From Xylona heveae TC161 (lineage: Eukaryota > Ascomycota > Xylonomycetes > Xylonales > Xylonaceae), in contig NW_017264196.1 in the NCBI RefSeq assembly GCF_001619985.1, positions 434,001 to 498,000 on the forward strand: a stretch of 64,000 bases of DNA, written 5' to 3'. The notes below the pieces were generated by a model. That model saw only the letters and a program-made list of their open reading frames with translations, did not search any database and was not told the DNA's origin. Positions 10,218-21,766 of this stretch are shown in pieces. Within the stretch, counting starts at the first letter, position 1, and every line of letters begins with the position of its first letter. The position numbers and the translations under genes are program-made.

Positions 10218-11747
10218 TTAGAGCGGTACATCTTCTAGCATCTCCATCGTGCCCTCTCTGCTAGCCGTTATTATTACGTCACCCAACGTCTTTGTGTTGA
10301 AGCCTGCCTCGCAATAGGTGAAATAGTATTCCCATTTGCGACGGAAAACTTCAACCTCGTTCACGGTCATTCCAGCGTGTTCTTCCAAAAGTGCAGGTCG
10401 AATCTGTAATGCAAAATTCTGCATAAAGTTTTCTCTCCATAAACGCAATGTCTTGGCATAGTGTGGGCCTATGTTTTCCACAGAGTCTATGATGAGCGAC
10501 CCAGCCGTTCCGCGTTGTATTGAATCAGTCAGTTGTGTCACGGTTGGCAGGTGGCCGCCAGGAAAGATGTATTTGCGGATGAAATCTTCGCCTTTAGAAT
10601 AGGCTTCATACCGCTATTGCATATTAGCATTTTTTGAGAATAGCAAGCAGGTGCCGTGATAGATAAACATACCGATTCCGGCATTGTTATGCACTGGAAC
10701 ACTGCGATGCCGCCGTCCTTCTTCAGCAATCGATCGATACATTCAAAATACGTGTGCAGATATTCGCGCCCCACGGCCTCCAACATTTCAATGCTCACAA
10801 CTTTATCGAATGGTCCCTCGTCAGGCACCTCCAAGGCACGATAATCACAGATAATCACTTCAATATTATCTGTCAGTCCAGCAGCAGCAATCTTCTTCTC
10901 TGCCAAAGCTTTTTGCTCTATGCTCAGGGTTAAAGACGTGACTCGGCATCCAATCGCTTTGACCGCAGCAATGGCAAAAGATCCCCAACCAGTGCCTATT
11001 TCAAGCACACGATCTGTATATTTTATCCGTGCGTTCGAAATAAACCGCTGCAGCTTTCGTTCCTGTGCCTCTTCAAGGGTCTCCGTGACATGTCTTGGAT
11101 CTGAGATTGGCAGCCATATAGGGCAGGAATATGTCATATCCTTGGATAGAAATGCTGCAAACATGGCGTTGCTGATATCATAATGCGCAGATATATTAAG
11201 TCGAGCATTTGACAGCGTATTGGATTTCCTGGCGATGCCATTTATAGCTGACATGAGAGACGACGAAAGAGTTGTTCCATTAGACAGTTGCTCGCGATTA
11301 CGGATGAATAGCTGGGGCACGTCAATTTCAAGAAAAAACCGGATGAGCCAACTGCTGAGAACTTACTCGGAAAAATGCAACCAAATCAGAGCAATCAAAT
11401 TCATTCAACATGTAACTCTCCGCAAAGCCCTGTTCCCATTATCTGATTAGTCCGACTACATATCATCCATGGAAGAAGCCCGGACATACCATATCGGCAT
11501 ACAAGAGCAATCGCACCCAAAATATCTCATCCTTCACAGCTAATCGCACTGAAGGAGTGTCCCCTGAGGAACCTAGCTTTGTAATTGAGCCATCTCTATC
11601 AATAAGTTCCAAGTTGCCCCGCCGTATACGAGAGAACAGAGAAATGACTGCTCTCCGTGAGAATTGGAGAAAGGGCTCCCACGCTATGTCAGCGGTATAA
11701 GCTCGCAGAAGCTGAAACCTATTGGAAACGGAGTCTGCGATAGCCAT
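10218..11747 (-). CDS. Cyclopropane-fatty-acyl-phospholipid synthase-like SAM methyltransferase
   Basis: Exons (transcript order) 11747-11490, 11429-11367, 11311-10673 and 10613-10218 give 451 aa; introns are 55-60 nt. All junctions keep frame and restore the family sequence ('LYADM/GFAESYM', 'AFFR/LFIRNRE', 'MPES/RYEAYSKGEDF'). The family transfers a methylene or methyl group from S-adenosylmethionine to unsaturated fatty acyl chains of lipids. Visible features are 'NISAHYDISN' at about 147, SAM-binding 'VLEIGTGWGSFA' at about 210, 'IEMLEAVG', 'FQCITMPE', 'PGGHLPTV' and the late block 'KWEYYFTYCEAGF'. The start at 11747 is the first workable ATG, and an extra upstream exon cannot be excluded. 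Product and localisation in fungi are poorly defined; some relatives act on sphingolipids instead. Confidence 0.88.
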
Positions 11748-12797
11748 AGCAGAAGCTGTTTGTTTTAGTAGAGAGTGCAGGGTCTGAGGGTTTTTTGGAT
11801 TAATAGAAAAAGCGCCGCAAGCGGCAAAGGGAGTCGGCAGAAGCTTGAGAGTTTAACTCCGGCCGACATGGAGAAGTCGTCATTTAAAGGTTTCATTCTG
11901 GCGGACCGTGCGCTAGACTGGAGAAGCATTAAACAAATATCGGAAACAAGAGCAGTTGCCCTCACGAGCTTAGGCACTGGAGGTGCAATTGTTGGAAGGG
12001 TGCCCCAAGCTGGTGCTAGAGACCCGCAGGCCGAGCAGCCAGTCGGGTTGCTCATCTTTATTGTCAGATGTCATAGATCGGGATTTGATGACCACGACTG
12101 AACAGATTCGCAGTGGGAATGAACCAGAGTGCAAAGGTAAAGGCACTTGTGGTGACTGCTGAGACCGTCTAGATGCTGCGTTAGTTACCGCTTGAAGCAA
12201 GTCATGACGTCTTGTACCTGATAGTCGCGCGCAGCAACGGCAGCGTTCTCCGTCCTGAGAGCTCGGCGCAAACATCGTTCCGAACGACCTTTTAGAGTAA
12301 GACTGATCGAATAAAAAATTCCTGCAAATAGACTAAGAAACCCATAAATATTCTCAAAGCAAGCTGCGCGTGTCAATCTCGAAGTAATATGAAGCAACAG
12401 TGAGCAACATGATCGACAGCTGCAGATTCAGGGTCCTCGGCTGCTGCCGAGCCATGGTTTGCAGCAGCTCAAAAATAGAACTTGCAAAGACCATTGACGG
12501 GCCAGCAAGTATTCGGTTTCGCCTTTCATAAGAAATAAAATATATAACTTGAATTGCCCATTCATTGTAGATAGTTGTTAAAATTCAACGTCATAATCTC
12601 ATCTCATCAAGTGTTGCAGATTGTTCGGGGTAGGCCGATGTCCCGATCGGGTAACTTAATTGGATGCAGCTGCTCTGGCGCGCGACGCGAAAATAATTCC
12701 CCACGCGCTTCTTGACTTCACTTGTACAATAATCTCACCATATACAATCATCATCTTGTACACATATCCTATATTGAGACCTTCCCTGTAAGCAAAT
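11748..12797. promoter_or_regulatory. Divergent intergenic region, CFA-synthase-like gene / RNase H2C
   Basis: About 1.05 kb between opposite-facing starts. An AT-rich TATA-like stretch (AAAATATATAAC) lies near 12537-12548, about 250 bp before the RNase H2C start. A minus-strand frame at 11765-12055 has no family features and is not called. Promoters for both genes must be here; a leading exon of the methyltransferase is possible. Confidence 0.5.
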
Positions 12798-13454
12798 ATG
12801 CTTGCTATTAAGAGGACAAAATCTGAATCCTCCAATTGTTCTCCCAACATACTCCCTTGTCGGATCAATCACAATGGCTCACTGAACGCGTCTTCGCGCT
12901 TCTGGGCGCCAAAGACTGAAGATGGTAAGACTATCAAGGGCTTTATAGTAACACAAAAAGCTTACATTGAAAAGATGAAAAAATGTCTGCCTATTTCAGA
13001 GGGCGAAAGTTGGTTGGTAGAGCGCTCAAAGTACCAGAAGGTTACGAGGGTACGCCCCTATAGGAAACATCAAATTTTTGGAATCTTGCTAAGAAATTGA
13101 TCAAGGCATTGTCGCCGCAAGCAAAGGAGAGCGGCTTCCTCACAATCACGGAATTGAGCCGAGAAGAACATCCGTCGGAATCATGCTTGATGAAGGGGTG
13201 GACGAGGAAGGAGAAGAAGACATTCCTCCAACTAAAATCCTTGAGCAGCAAGCTTCATTTGATGAATTGATCATTTGGGGGCATGAAGCAGAGCCTGATG
13301 AGGGTAGCGATGCGTACTTGAAAGGGATTCAGGAATGGATCCAATTTTCGGAAGCAGTGAGTATTTCTTTAATTTTCGTGGAGCCTGGCGACATTTTGAC
13401 AGCTTACAGATGCATTCACATCCCACAAACGCGCACTCACAGAAAAAGGATTAA
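12798..13454 (+). CDS. rnh203: Ribonuclease H2 subunit C, four small exons
   Basis: Exons 12798-12924, 12975-13049, 13106-13356 and 13410-13454 give 165 aa. No single frame shows the gene; it appears only after splicing. The first exon has 'LPCRINHNG', and the second has 'SAYFRGRKLVGRALKVPEG'. The third has 'ILEQQASFDELIIWGHE' and 'GIQEWIQFSEA', joined to 'MHSH' in the fourth. This is the conserved series of the small RNase H2 subunit. RNase H2 removes single ribonucleotides and RNA-DNA hybrids from nuclear DNA; subunit C stabilises the heterotrimer and is not catalytic. Introns are 50, 56 and 53 nt. The first acceptor (AAAAG at 12974) is unusual but is the one that restores the conserved sequence. 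At 165 aa the size is normal for fungi. Confidence 0.87.
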
Positions 13455-13592
13455 ATAAACAGTGAAGCATTTCAAGTGGAGTTTGTATGCATTAAAGGCG
13501 TTGGGCATCGGGAGTAAAAGGATATACTTGAAAGTACATGACGTTCATCTTTGGTATTCTTCTATACTTTCAGTCTCATCTTGCTATTATTT

Positions 13593-14118
13593 TCATTTCC
13601 TGGATATGCTACTTCGCTGAAGTTTATCCCATTCATGTTGCTCTTTGAGAAATGCTTTCTTCTTCTCTTGATATCCATCATGGCTAAGGCACCTGTTCCA
13701 GTACCCTCGAAAAAGGTCAGATACGGCGAGTTTCTCGGCTGCGTCAGGATGTTGGCTGGATTTTTGGAGCTCCTTCCCAGTCTCCTTCGAGTACTTTCTT
13801 CCTCCAGCGTGATTTGCGTATCTTTTTGCCCGTGTCATCCCCTAAGACCTGTCAACAGAGGAGCCTCGCCTGCACGCTTCCGCACCTTACCATTTGCAAG
13901 AACTTCCTGGTCATATCCATTCCTACAAAGTCACCTTGTTCTTCATACTCTTGGAACTTTATCCACAGATCCTCTGCACTTTTCCTGGCAACTGATAGAG
14001 TACGGAATCGCCAGAGAGGGAGTAAGGCGGATTTATACGGTTCGAAGCTTAGCACACCTTGTTCGCCGCGACCGATGCGGTAGCTCATTTGTAGACATTT
14101 GTCCTTTGAGGCAGACAT
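13593..14118 (-). CDS. DUF4385 family protein
   Basis: Exons (transcript order) 14118-13891 and 13841-13593 give 158 aa. The 49-nt intron (GTAAGG...CTTAG) joins 'RKFLQM' to 'GMTRAKRYANHAGGRKY', the family core. Other recognisable blocks are 'YRIGRGEQGVLSFEPYKS', 'LLPLWRFRT' and 'GDFVGMDM'. I recognise it as the DUF4385 family, found in bacteria, phages and fungi. The function is not known to me, and nothing in the context supplies one. The N-terminus before the core is only about 11 residues, so a short upstream exon may be missing. It faces esa1 across a 399-bp shared promoter and converges on RNase H2C. Confidence 0.8.
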
Positions 14119-14517
14119 GATATGAATAGCGCGAACGACAATTTTCAGGAAAATGCCATGGTTATATACGTCCCAAGGTCTAGACTAGAAAATTTACATT
14201 TTCCATCCACTGTCAATGAAATAAATTGTTCGTGATTTTGAGAGCCCATGTTGAGCGAGGGGAGCGCAGAGGGCATTACAGTATAGCTTGTACCTGGTGT
14301 GGCAACGGATTACCGTAGACTATACCCAATGCGGCTGTCGAGTCTCTCGCAACCAGCCGAACCCAGTACGGTCATCAGTATATTCGCCTCGCGAAGCAAA
14401 GGAATCCGCAACGACATCTCATTACCGTTGGGAGAATTTTCATCAAAAGATCATCTTTGCCGACCTATTTCATCTCTAAAATACATTTGAGTGTATTCAT
14501 ACGTATGTGCGCTTGAT
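14119..14517. promoter_or_regulatory. Divergent promoter, DUF4385 gene / esa1
   Basis: A 399-bp gap between two start codons facing apart. I see no distinctive element beyond AT-rich patches near 14215-14230 and 14470-14490. Confidence 0.5.
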
Positions 14518-16627
14518 ATGGCACCGAGAGAATCCTCTCAGGACCCTGTGGGAACGCCAGATCCCGTCGAGAAGGGGTTCGCTACCCTTGCCACTTTACG
14601 GTACGAATTTTTTCCCCGGCCATTTTTCCCTTGACTTTTCGCACTATATGAATGATTCAAATGTCTTTCTAACTCATATTTAGGATCGGTGTCAAGGCCT
14701 TTGTGGACAAGGTGAGCCTGGGCGTTCCTTTCGAGTTTTCTGCAGGTCTCGCTTAGTTTGTATGGGAAGCCGCGATGTCTCGGTCGCGGTTTGATATTGG
14801 AACTCTGCGGGTGTGCTTTTTCCCGGAGTGACGCAGTTTTTGTGCTTTCTTGACATTTTTCTGTCGAAATTTGCATCCAAGTGCTTTTTGTTCTTTCTTG
14901 ATTCTTTCTTTGTTTTATTTTTTGAGTTTGAATATTTATACTTGTCCTTTTTTCTGCCTGTATTTTGAGTCGATTTTCATATTACCAGCCATTTATAATT
15001 TTCAGTTTTGCGTTACAGTTGCTAATAATTATAGGATGGCGAAAAACGCAAGGCAGAAATTTTGTCTATTCAGCAACGGAAGGGTCAACCTTATTACTAG
15101 TAAGTCGCCGTCTGCCTTTTCCTTGTAAATGTAACGTGCTCACACCTCCCGCAGTGTCCACTACGAAGAGTTCAACAAACGTCTAGACGGTAAGTACAAG
15201 CGTCAAGCTTCTTTCACTGGACTTTTCTCTGATTATCCGCAGAATGGATTCAAGCCGAGCGCATTGACCTTTCAAAAGAGGTCGAGTGGCCTGCCCCGGA
15301 GAAGCCGGAGAAGAAGAAGACTGGAACCACGCAGTCGAAAAATTCCAAAGCAGATTCTAAAGTGCCCAAGGGCCAGAAAAGACCCCGGCCTGGCACCAGC
15401 TCCGAGGCGTCTGCTACTCCTGAAGCCACTTCTGCTAACATCCCCGGCAAAGCACCCCGACCTTCCAAAGCTGGGGGCAAGGAGAACAGCGAGTCTATTG
15501 CTGTCGTGCAGACCGAAGTTCTCGATGGGAGTACTCGGCTAGACGACGAGGAAATCGACCTTGAGGATGTCCAAGATGCCGCTGCTGCTGCCAAAGCTGC
15601 TGCGCCTGAAACCTTTTCCCGGGAGGAGGAAATCGAAAAACTCCGCACATCGGGGTCAATGACTCAGAACCAGACTGAAATCTCACGTGTACGAAACCTG
15701 ACCCGAATCCAAATGGGTGCCCACGAGATTGAGCCCTGGTATTTTTCTCCATACCCGATAGAGTATACCGAGGAGGACATGATGTATATTTGCGAGTTCT
15801 GTCTCTCGTATTTTGGCGAACTACGACAGTTCGAACGACACCGAGCAAAATGCACCCTGCTGCACCCCCCAGGAAACGAAATCTATCGAGACGACTACAT
15901 TAGTTTCTTTGAAATAGACGGCCGGAGACAGCGGACTTATTGCCGCAACCTGTGTCTGATATCAAAACTCTTCCTTGATCATAAGACACTCTATTACGAC
16001 GTCGATCCCTTTCTCTTCTACTGCATGTGTACCCGCGACGAATACGGCTGTCATCTCGTCGGCTATTTCTCCAAGGAAAAGGACTCGGCGGAGGGGTACA
16101 ACTTAGCTTGTATTCTCACGCTTCCTCAACACCAGCGCAAGGGATTTGGTCGCCTGCTCATGGCCTTCTCCTATGAGCTTTCCAAGCGTGAGGGCAAACT
16201 AGGAAGTCCAGAAAAGCCACTCAGTGACTTGGGTCTTTTGGGATACCGTGCGTACTGGCAGGAAACTGTCATTGATATTCTCATGGAGGGTCGCTCGGAA
16301 GTCACGGTTGAAGAACTCAGCGCGCTGAGTGCAATGACAACGAATGACGTGCTTCATACTTTGCAAAATCTTAACATGTTACGATATACGGTATGCCATA
16401 TTCCCTTGTTTTCTCTTCAATTGCCATGTGCATATTCCAGGCAAAAGCGCTTACTGACCGCTTTGCAGAAAGGACAACACGTCATTGTACTTACCGATGC
16501 CGTCGTCGCTGCCAAAGAAAAGCAGAAAGAAAAGGAAAAGCTGAAAAAGAGACACAACATCGACCCGGAGCGGCTGCAGTGGAAGCCGCCCGTCTTTACC
16601 GCAGCCTCGCGAACATGGAATTGGTAG
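14518..16627 (+). CDS. esa1: MYST-family histone acetyltransferase Esa1 (NuA4 catalytic subunit)
   Basis: Six exons, 14518-14600, 14684-14711, 15035-15099, 15155-15189, 15243-16390 and 16469-16627, give 505 aa. The enzyme acetylates histone H4/H2A in the essential NuA4 complex and acts in transcription and DNA repair. The Tudor-knot/chromo-barrel domain spans residues 25-85 and is pieced together from four short exons ('[14 protein letters not shown]', '[15 protein letters not shown]'). A Pro/Lys-rich linker follows. The MYST domain has a zinc finger from C254 ('CEFC...H...C'), the autoacetylated lysine K318 in 'DHKTLYYD', C360 in 'NLACILTLP', the acetyl-CoA loop 'QHQRKGFG' (366-373) and catalytic E394 in '[10 protein letters not shown]'. 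The last intron (16391-16468, 78 nt) is a multiple of three without stops. Length and domain order match fungal Esa1. Confidence 0.95.
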
Positions 16628-17130
16628 TCGATCCATTCAACTCAATGTTTTTCTTCTCCTTTCGTCTCTTTTTCGGCAAGATCATCACGTCTATATACCC
16701 CGCAGCATGACGTTGTCTTTTTCCTCTTTCCGTACATTGTTTCCTTTCTTCTATGGTCATGGGGCGTTGGCTGGCGTTTTTCCTCAGCAGAAAATAGGGA
16801 AGAGGGGGAGAATTTGTAGATATGCAAACTCATGATAGTCATATGTTACCAATGACTAAACGTTATTCTACTTCTACGACACGCGTCACGACTGTTCTTC
16901 CCGTTTATTTGCCAAATTAACTCGTCTTCAGTACAATGCTCAAGACTCGTGACCCTAGTCTACCATCTATTCTATAAAATCTCAAGTTCATGTAGTACAC
17001 ATCACTTATATATACGACAATATCTACACAACATCTACTCATACCATCCCCTGCCCTTCCACCCATCAATCCCTATACAAAGCCAGCCAAACTGCACTTT
17101 ATCCGACTAGGTCCCTACGCACTTTAACAT
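16628..17130. other. Convergent intergenic region, esa1 / amidotransferase
   Basis: 503 bp of 3' flanks. AT-rich stretches (for example TATATATAC near 17008) are present. No gene or repeat is seen. Confidence 0.6.
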
Positions 17131-18728
17131 TTACTCCCTCACCCACGCCAGTATTCTCCGCCAGACATCTAGCCCATCATGTCCCTGTTCCATGCGTTTC
17201 GACACGGCATCCAATTCTTTTTCCTTCTCCTTCTCCTTATCATCCTCCGTATTCTCCTCCGAATCCTCCTCTCCCGTCTCACTCCTACCCTTTTGTCCCA
17301 CCGCATCAGCATCCTCTTGCCTTTTGGAATCAGACAAGTCCTGCTGTGTATCTTTATCTTGGACTCTGTCTTCAACTTTATCTTCTACTTTACTTTTGAT
17401 AACGTCCTCGACTCCGTCTTCAACCCTTTTCGCAGACGCCAAGAACCTATCTCGGTAATCAGGCGAATTTGTCAAAAGCGCCTTCGCCAATGTCTCGTCC
17501 AGCTCCGGATGTCCTTGGAAGGAAAGGATATTGTTGCATGGCGAGATGAAAATGTCGTTTGCGGGGTCAGCAGAAAGCCGGAGAAAGTGCGTGTTGGGCT
17601 TCCCTAGGACGGGTAAAGTCGGTGGTTTGGTCACGATACGTTTGTGGAATTTATGTAGATTCTGTACGTAGTTGGATGTGATGAGCTGTGGTCATTGATA
17701 TAGATGACGTGTGACGTGTGACGTGTGAGAATGGTGTAAGTGTTGCAAGTTGTTGTTTTGTTTCCGTGAGAAACGAAAACGAAAAAGATGGAAAGGGGAA
17801 GAAAGGAAAAGGGGAAAGGAGGTGAGAAGAAGATGGAGGAGGGAAAGGAGGAGAAAGGAATACGTACAATTGTTTCAGGACTGCTGATACTTTTATCAGG
17901 GAAGAAGAAGGATTTTCCTTGAGGTGATAATTTTACGGGATATACGCCGAGCTGAGAAATGAGTTTCGTTAGCATGTTGTTGGAATATCGCGCCATGTCC
18001 TTGCTAGCTGCAGCCCAACGATTCTATAGCTCTATCACGGCGCCTGGCTACAGAGAAAGACGTCTTCATGTTCCCTTGTCGTGTGAAGAAGAGTATAAAA
18101 GTTCAAACCAAATTATCGAATCGAAACGCAATCGAATGATAAATCGAACGCCAAATGCCAGAAAATAAATAAATAAATAAATAAAATAAAATAAACAGAA
18201 TCAAGAGAATCAATAATAACAATAATAATAAAAAGAGAGGTAAATAAAACTTACCAACGGCCCATCATCTCGCATACCAATCTCCCCTCCCAGGGCTTTA
18301 GCAATCGCCTGATGGCCCCAACACACGCCGACCAACTTTATCTTCTTCCTCATCTTCAAATCCACGTCCTTTATAGGCCACCGTTCGTCACTACTCTCTT
18401 TTTTCTCAAAATGAAGTCGAAAGCCAAGATTATGCTCAACCACGTCCCGCACAAACTGCAGCATCCTGGGCACCCACAGCTCAGGCTCAAGGTCAATTAG
18501 ACTTGCCGTGCCGCCGCTCAAGACTATCAAGTCGTATTCTTTCAGATCCGGGTAGACTGTGGACTCGACGGGATCATAGAAATCCACGTGCGAGCCCGGC
18601 GCCGCGTTGCATATGGCATGAGTAAAGTTGTGCTTGACGATGTCGGAATAGGAACATTGAGAAATGCGATTGTTGAGTAACACGGCGGCTTTTACGGGAT
18701 CAGGGAGCGCAGAGCTTGTGGAAGGCAT
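17131..18728 (-). CDS. Class I glutamine amidotransferase-like protein
   Basis: Exons (transcript order) 18728-18255, 17951-17868 and 17685-17131 give 370 aa. The introns are 303 and 182 nt, long for this window; a missed small exon is possible. The fold is the stand-alone GATase1 type (relatives of yeast YLR126C), which hydrolyses glutamine or a related gamma-glutamyl substrate; the acceptor is unknown. The catalytic triad is visible: nucleophile C146 in 'VGVCWGHQAIA', H245 and E247 in 'SFQGHPEL'. 'DLIVLSGGTASL' (about 76-87) is the usual oxyanion strand. Two oddities are a charged linker (about 113-138) inserted before the nucleophile strand, and a C-terminal Lys/Glu/Asp-rich tail (about 270-345), which looks disordered. 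The start is the first ATG heading the conserved sequence. Confidence 0.85.
18164..18235. repeat. AAAT/AAT microsatellite inside amidotransferase intron
   Basis: Tandem AAAT units (about 18164-18196) are followed by AATAAT units. All lie in the 303-nt intron of the amidotransferase gene. Confidence 0.85.
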
Positions 18729-20045
18729 TTGTGGAGATGTTATGGGAATGGGGCAGAATAGATAGGATAAGAGAGTAAGGATGCTGTACAGATGTGCTGT
18801 GCAGAAAAAAAATATAATGCAATGAAACAAAGTATTGAATGGGTAAATGCAACAAAGTCAGATGATGTGGAGAAGAGTGCTTCCTTCAAAGAATTGCCGC
18901 TGGAGTAATCGTTTTGTAGTTGATCTGGATGCTGTGCACTAAGAGGTCCGGCTCCAGCACGCCGATCAGATATTCAGAATGAATCGCGCAATAATGCTAA
19001 ATGAAAATGCAAAATGTCTTTCAAATAAAGACTCATCGCACATCCGTCAAAAATTTCGTATATATCAAAGGAAGGGCGCACAAATGTCACCGCATTGTTG
19101 CGCTTCGTTATCTGATAACCACTGAGTAGCGTCAGACGTTCAAGCTATATGTTAGTTCGATAGGCTTTATCCTGAGATATCCGAGCTGTATTAGCACCTG
19201 CAGTTTTATAACCCCCTTGGCCGGTTGAGAAAGAAAATAAGAAAGTCAACGCAGCATGTAGTTTAACCAGAAAACAAAATGCACTTGTATAATAAGTGCA
19301 TTGTTCTTGAGATGAGTAAAAGCATATGGCCATTAGGGCCGACAGGCGTAAGATTTCGACAAGAATCATTTTTGGTGGTGAAGGACCGGTTGAGTTTGGT
19401 TGGTTTTGCGTGTTAAATGGACTAACGATAAGCGATGCATGTGGGTAAGGGGAACGTTCGTCACATTAACTGTTTAACTGGCTCAGTTAAGCTTTCTTTA
19501 ATGAGCGTCGTTGAAGATGCGGAAAGAACAATAGAAATTGAAGGGTAATTGAGCTGAAATAAATCAAAGTGCGGTCAAACTGCATCCGTTAAAGGGTATA
19601 CAAACTCCAATTGGACTGGAAATATTACGTGCTAATTAATCCGATAAGGTGATTCGCATATTATATACACTTCTGGTCAAATAAATAAAATAAAAAAGAA
19701 AAAATGAATGAGAAAAATGAATAAAAAAAAATGAATAGAAAGAAGAGGAGGGGGAAAAGAAAAGAATTTTTGGAGTTAGAATACAAGGAAAAAGTACCCA
19801 CCGATCCCGTTCAACGATGAGGAAAGGCAACTCGCTGTGACTGCAAAGAGGTATAATCATGTAACAAATGGATATAGAAAACAACGCTAGGAGTACAGTA
19901 TGGACAAGATGCAGGGTAAAAGTCATGTTGCAACCCTGCAGATTAAGTGGATTCAAGGATAAAAGTACTTTTTTTTATTAAGTAGAATGGTTCTGGCGTC
20001 ATTTCGTCTTCATCCAGGCTTTGCTAGTGACGTTGTCGAACAGGC
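18729..20045. other. Intergenic region upstream of amidotransferase
   Basis: About 1.3 kb holding the amidotransferase promoter and the 3' flank of the next minus-strand gene. A/T-rich runs lie around 19675-19760 and 19967-19980. Short frames here show no family features. Confidence 0.6.
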
Positions 20046-21766
20046 TCATGACTCTGACTGTTTCTTCGGTCGGTGCGGAAGCGTGTCTTCAAAAGTCATT
20101 GGCCATGTCTGCCCCGTTTCCATCCCTTCAGTCTCTAAAACCGGAGGATGGATCCATGTCTGATGGGTCTGCGGTATGCCCTCGGGGGAGACTGTCTTGT
20201 ACGTTTCTCCTTCGGTGGGTCCAAACTTCCGGGCGGAGAATCGTGGAGAAATATCTGGAGCTTGCTCGTCGGACGGAATATTTGAGACTGTTTCCGCGAT
20301 TACCCAATGACCTTGACGTCCTGGAAGATTGTCGCCTGATATTTCCACGAGACCGCCCCCTTCAACTGGGAGAAAATGACGCGGAGGCAACACTTCCACG
20401 TCTATGATAGGCTGAATTCGATGATAAACCTCGTGATGATGAATCTCACGCGTGGTGACCTCTTCGCGAGAGTGGTGTATCTTCTTGCTCACGGTTTCAT
20501 GGGTGACAGCTGTTGAGACTGAGCCAGATATCCAAAACATAGGCACTGGGGAGAGGATATACCTGGTGCAACTCTTTCTGAGACGGTCGTATCGACAGTA
20601 TTGGATAGATCCACTATTCCCTCTAGTGACGGTAGCTTTGAACCATCCTGGACCGGAAAAGGTTTCCTCGTAACCTCACTAGTAGTATTTGAAGGCTCCG
20701 CTTTCTCTGTTGCTCTAGGCTCATTCTTGGACACGACGCTTGCATTTTCCCTCTCTGTAGTTGGCACAGGTGGCAAAGACTTGTTTAGCATGTCATTTTG
20801 ATTGCTCGAGACGTTACGTGTTCCCGGAGGCGTTGCCGACAAAATTACTCCAGAGTAAGGCCTTTCCCTTACTGATCGGTCGCCATCCACTTTCTCCCGT
20901 AACTCTGCTTGATTTCTCGAACTTTGGCGAGGTGGTGGCGACTCGCCATTTCGCGCGCGTTCAATGAGAGAAGAAGCAAGCTCACTATTGACTGGAGCGC
21001 CTTGCCCAGCTGCCAGTGGTTTGGATGTCTCTTCAGGCAGCTTCCGCTCCGAAGAGACACGGTGTCCGTCGCCGTTCAATATCTTGGAGTGGTCCGGCAT
21101 TGCCGTGCTTGTGTTTTCAATATTGCGATCAGCTATGGCTTCGTTATAGTTTCCATTCCTCGGAGCAGGTGGGGCTTTAGCTGAATATTCATGTGGGAGT
21201 CCGGCTGCTAAAAGTAAGTCAACATGCTGCCTTGGAGGCGGCTTGCGGCGGCGAGACTGACCGTCCCCATTTCCCGAGGCCGTCGTTAAGACATCTCGGG
21301 AGATACCATGATTCGTGAGAGGTTCTGGCTTGTCTGTGGTGAAGGCCATTCCAGGTACGCCGTTTCTGTGCATAGTATTGCTCAAGTTTCCGGTAGAAGC
21401 TGACTGGCGATGATGTTTTAGGGCATCTTCCATGTCCGGCGGCAAGGGTGGCACTGCAACGTCACTCTTGGTGGCGCGATGAGGGTTTCCCAATCCATTA
21501 TGCGTTTGTCGCAGAGCACGTTGGCGTCCATTGAGTATTGGAGCAGAGCCTTCGCCATTGCCTCTCAGCGGATAGGCTCCGGTAAGCGGCTCCCCGCGTG
21601 CAGGAAGCGATTCATATGCAGAAGTCCGCAGTAAGGGGTCAGCTCGTGCCGCCCCATCGGTGCGCCCATGGTGGGATCGAAGGGTTTGTGGTTGTGTCTT
21701 CTGGCCCTGTTCCTGCTTGTGCTTTTTGCTCTTGCTCCGAAACAGTCGCTTTATGCGCGACTCCAT
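20046..21766 (-). CDS. Allergen-like protein with long disordered N-terminal region
   Basis: Exons (transcript order) 21766-20563 and 20509-20046 give 555 aa. The 53-nt intron (GTATAT...CAACAG) joins 'SERVAP' to 'AVTHETVSKK'. Residues 1-400 are hydrophilic, Ser/Pro/Arg/Asn-rich and probably disordered, beginning with a basic 'KRLFRSKSKKHK'. The last 150 residues ('ERVAPAVTHETV', 'REIHHHEVYHRIQPI', 'VEVLPPRHF') match the N-terminal repeat block of the neighbouring gene at 24382-25542, so the two are paralogues. I know this His-rich block from fungal proteins annotated only as 'allergen' or hypothetical; its biochemical role is unknown. The start at 21766 is the first good ATG. A frame just upstream (21829-21985) could be a further exon. 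No signal peptide or membrane segment is seen. Confidence 0.75.

Noticed and set aside
11765-12055. 96-codon minus-strand frame upstream of the CFA-synthase-like gene
   Set aside because: Out of phase with the gene's first exon and without family features; it may be part of the leader.
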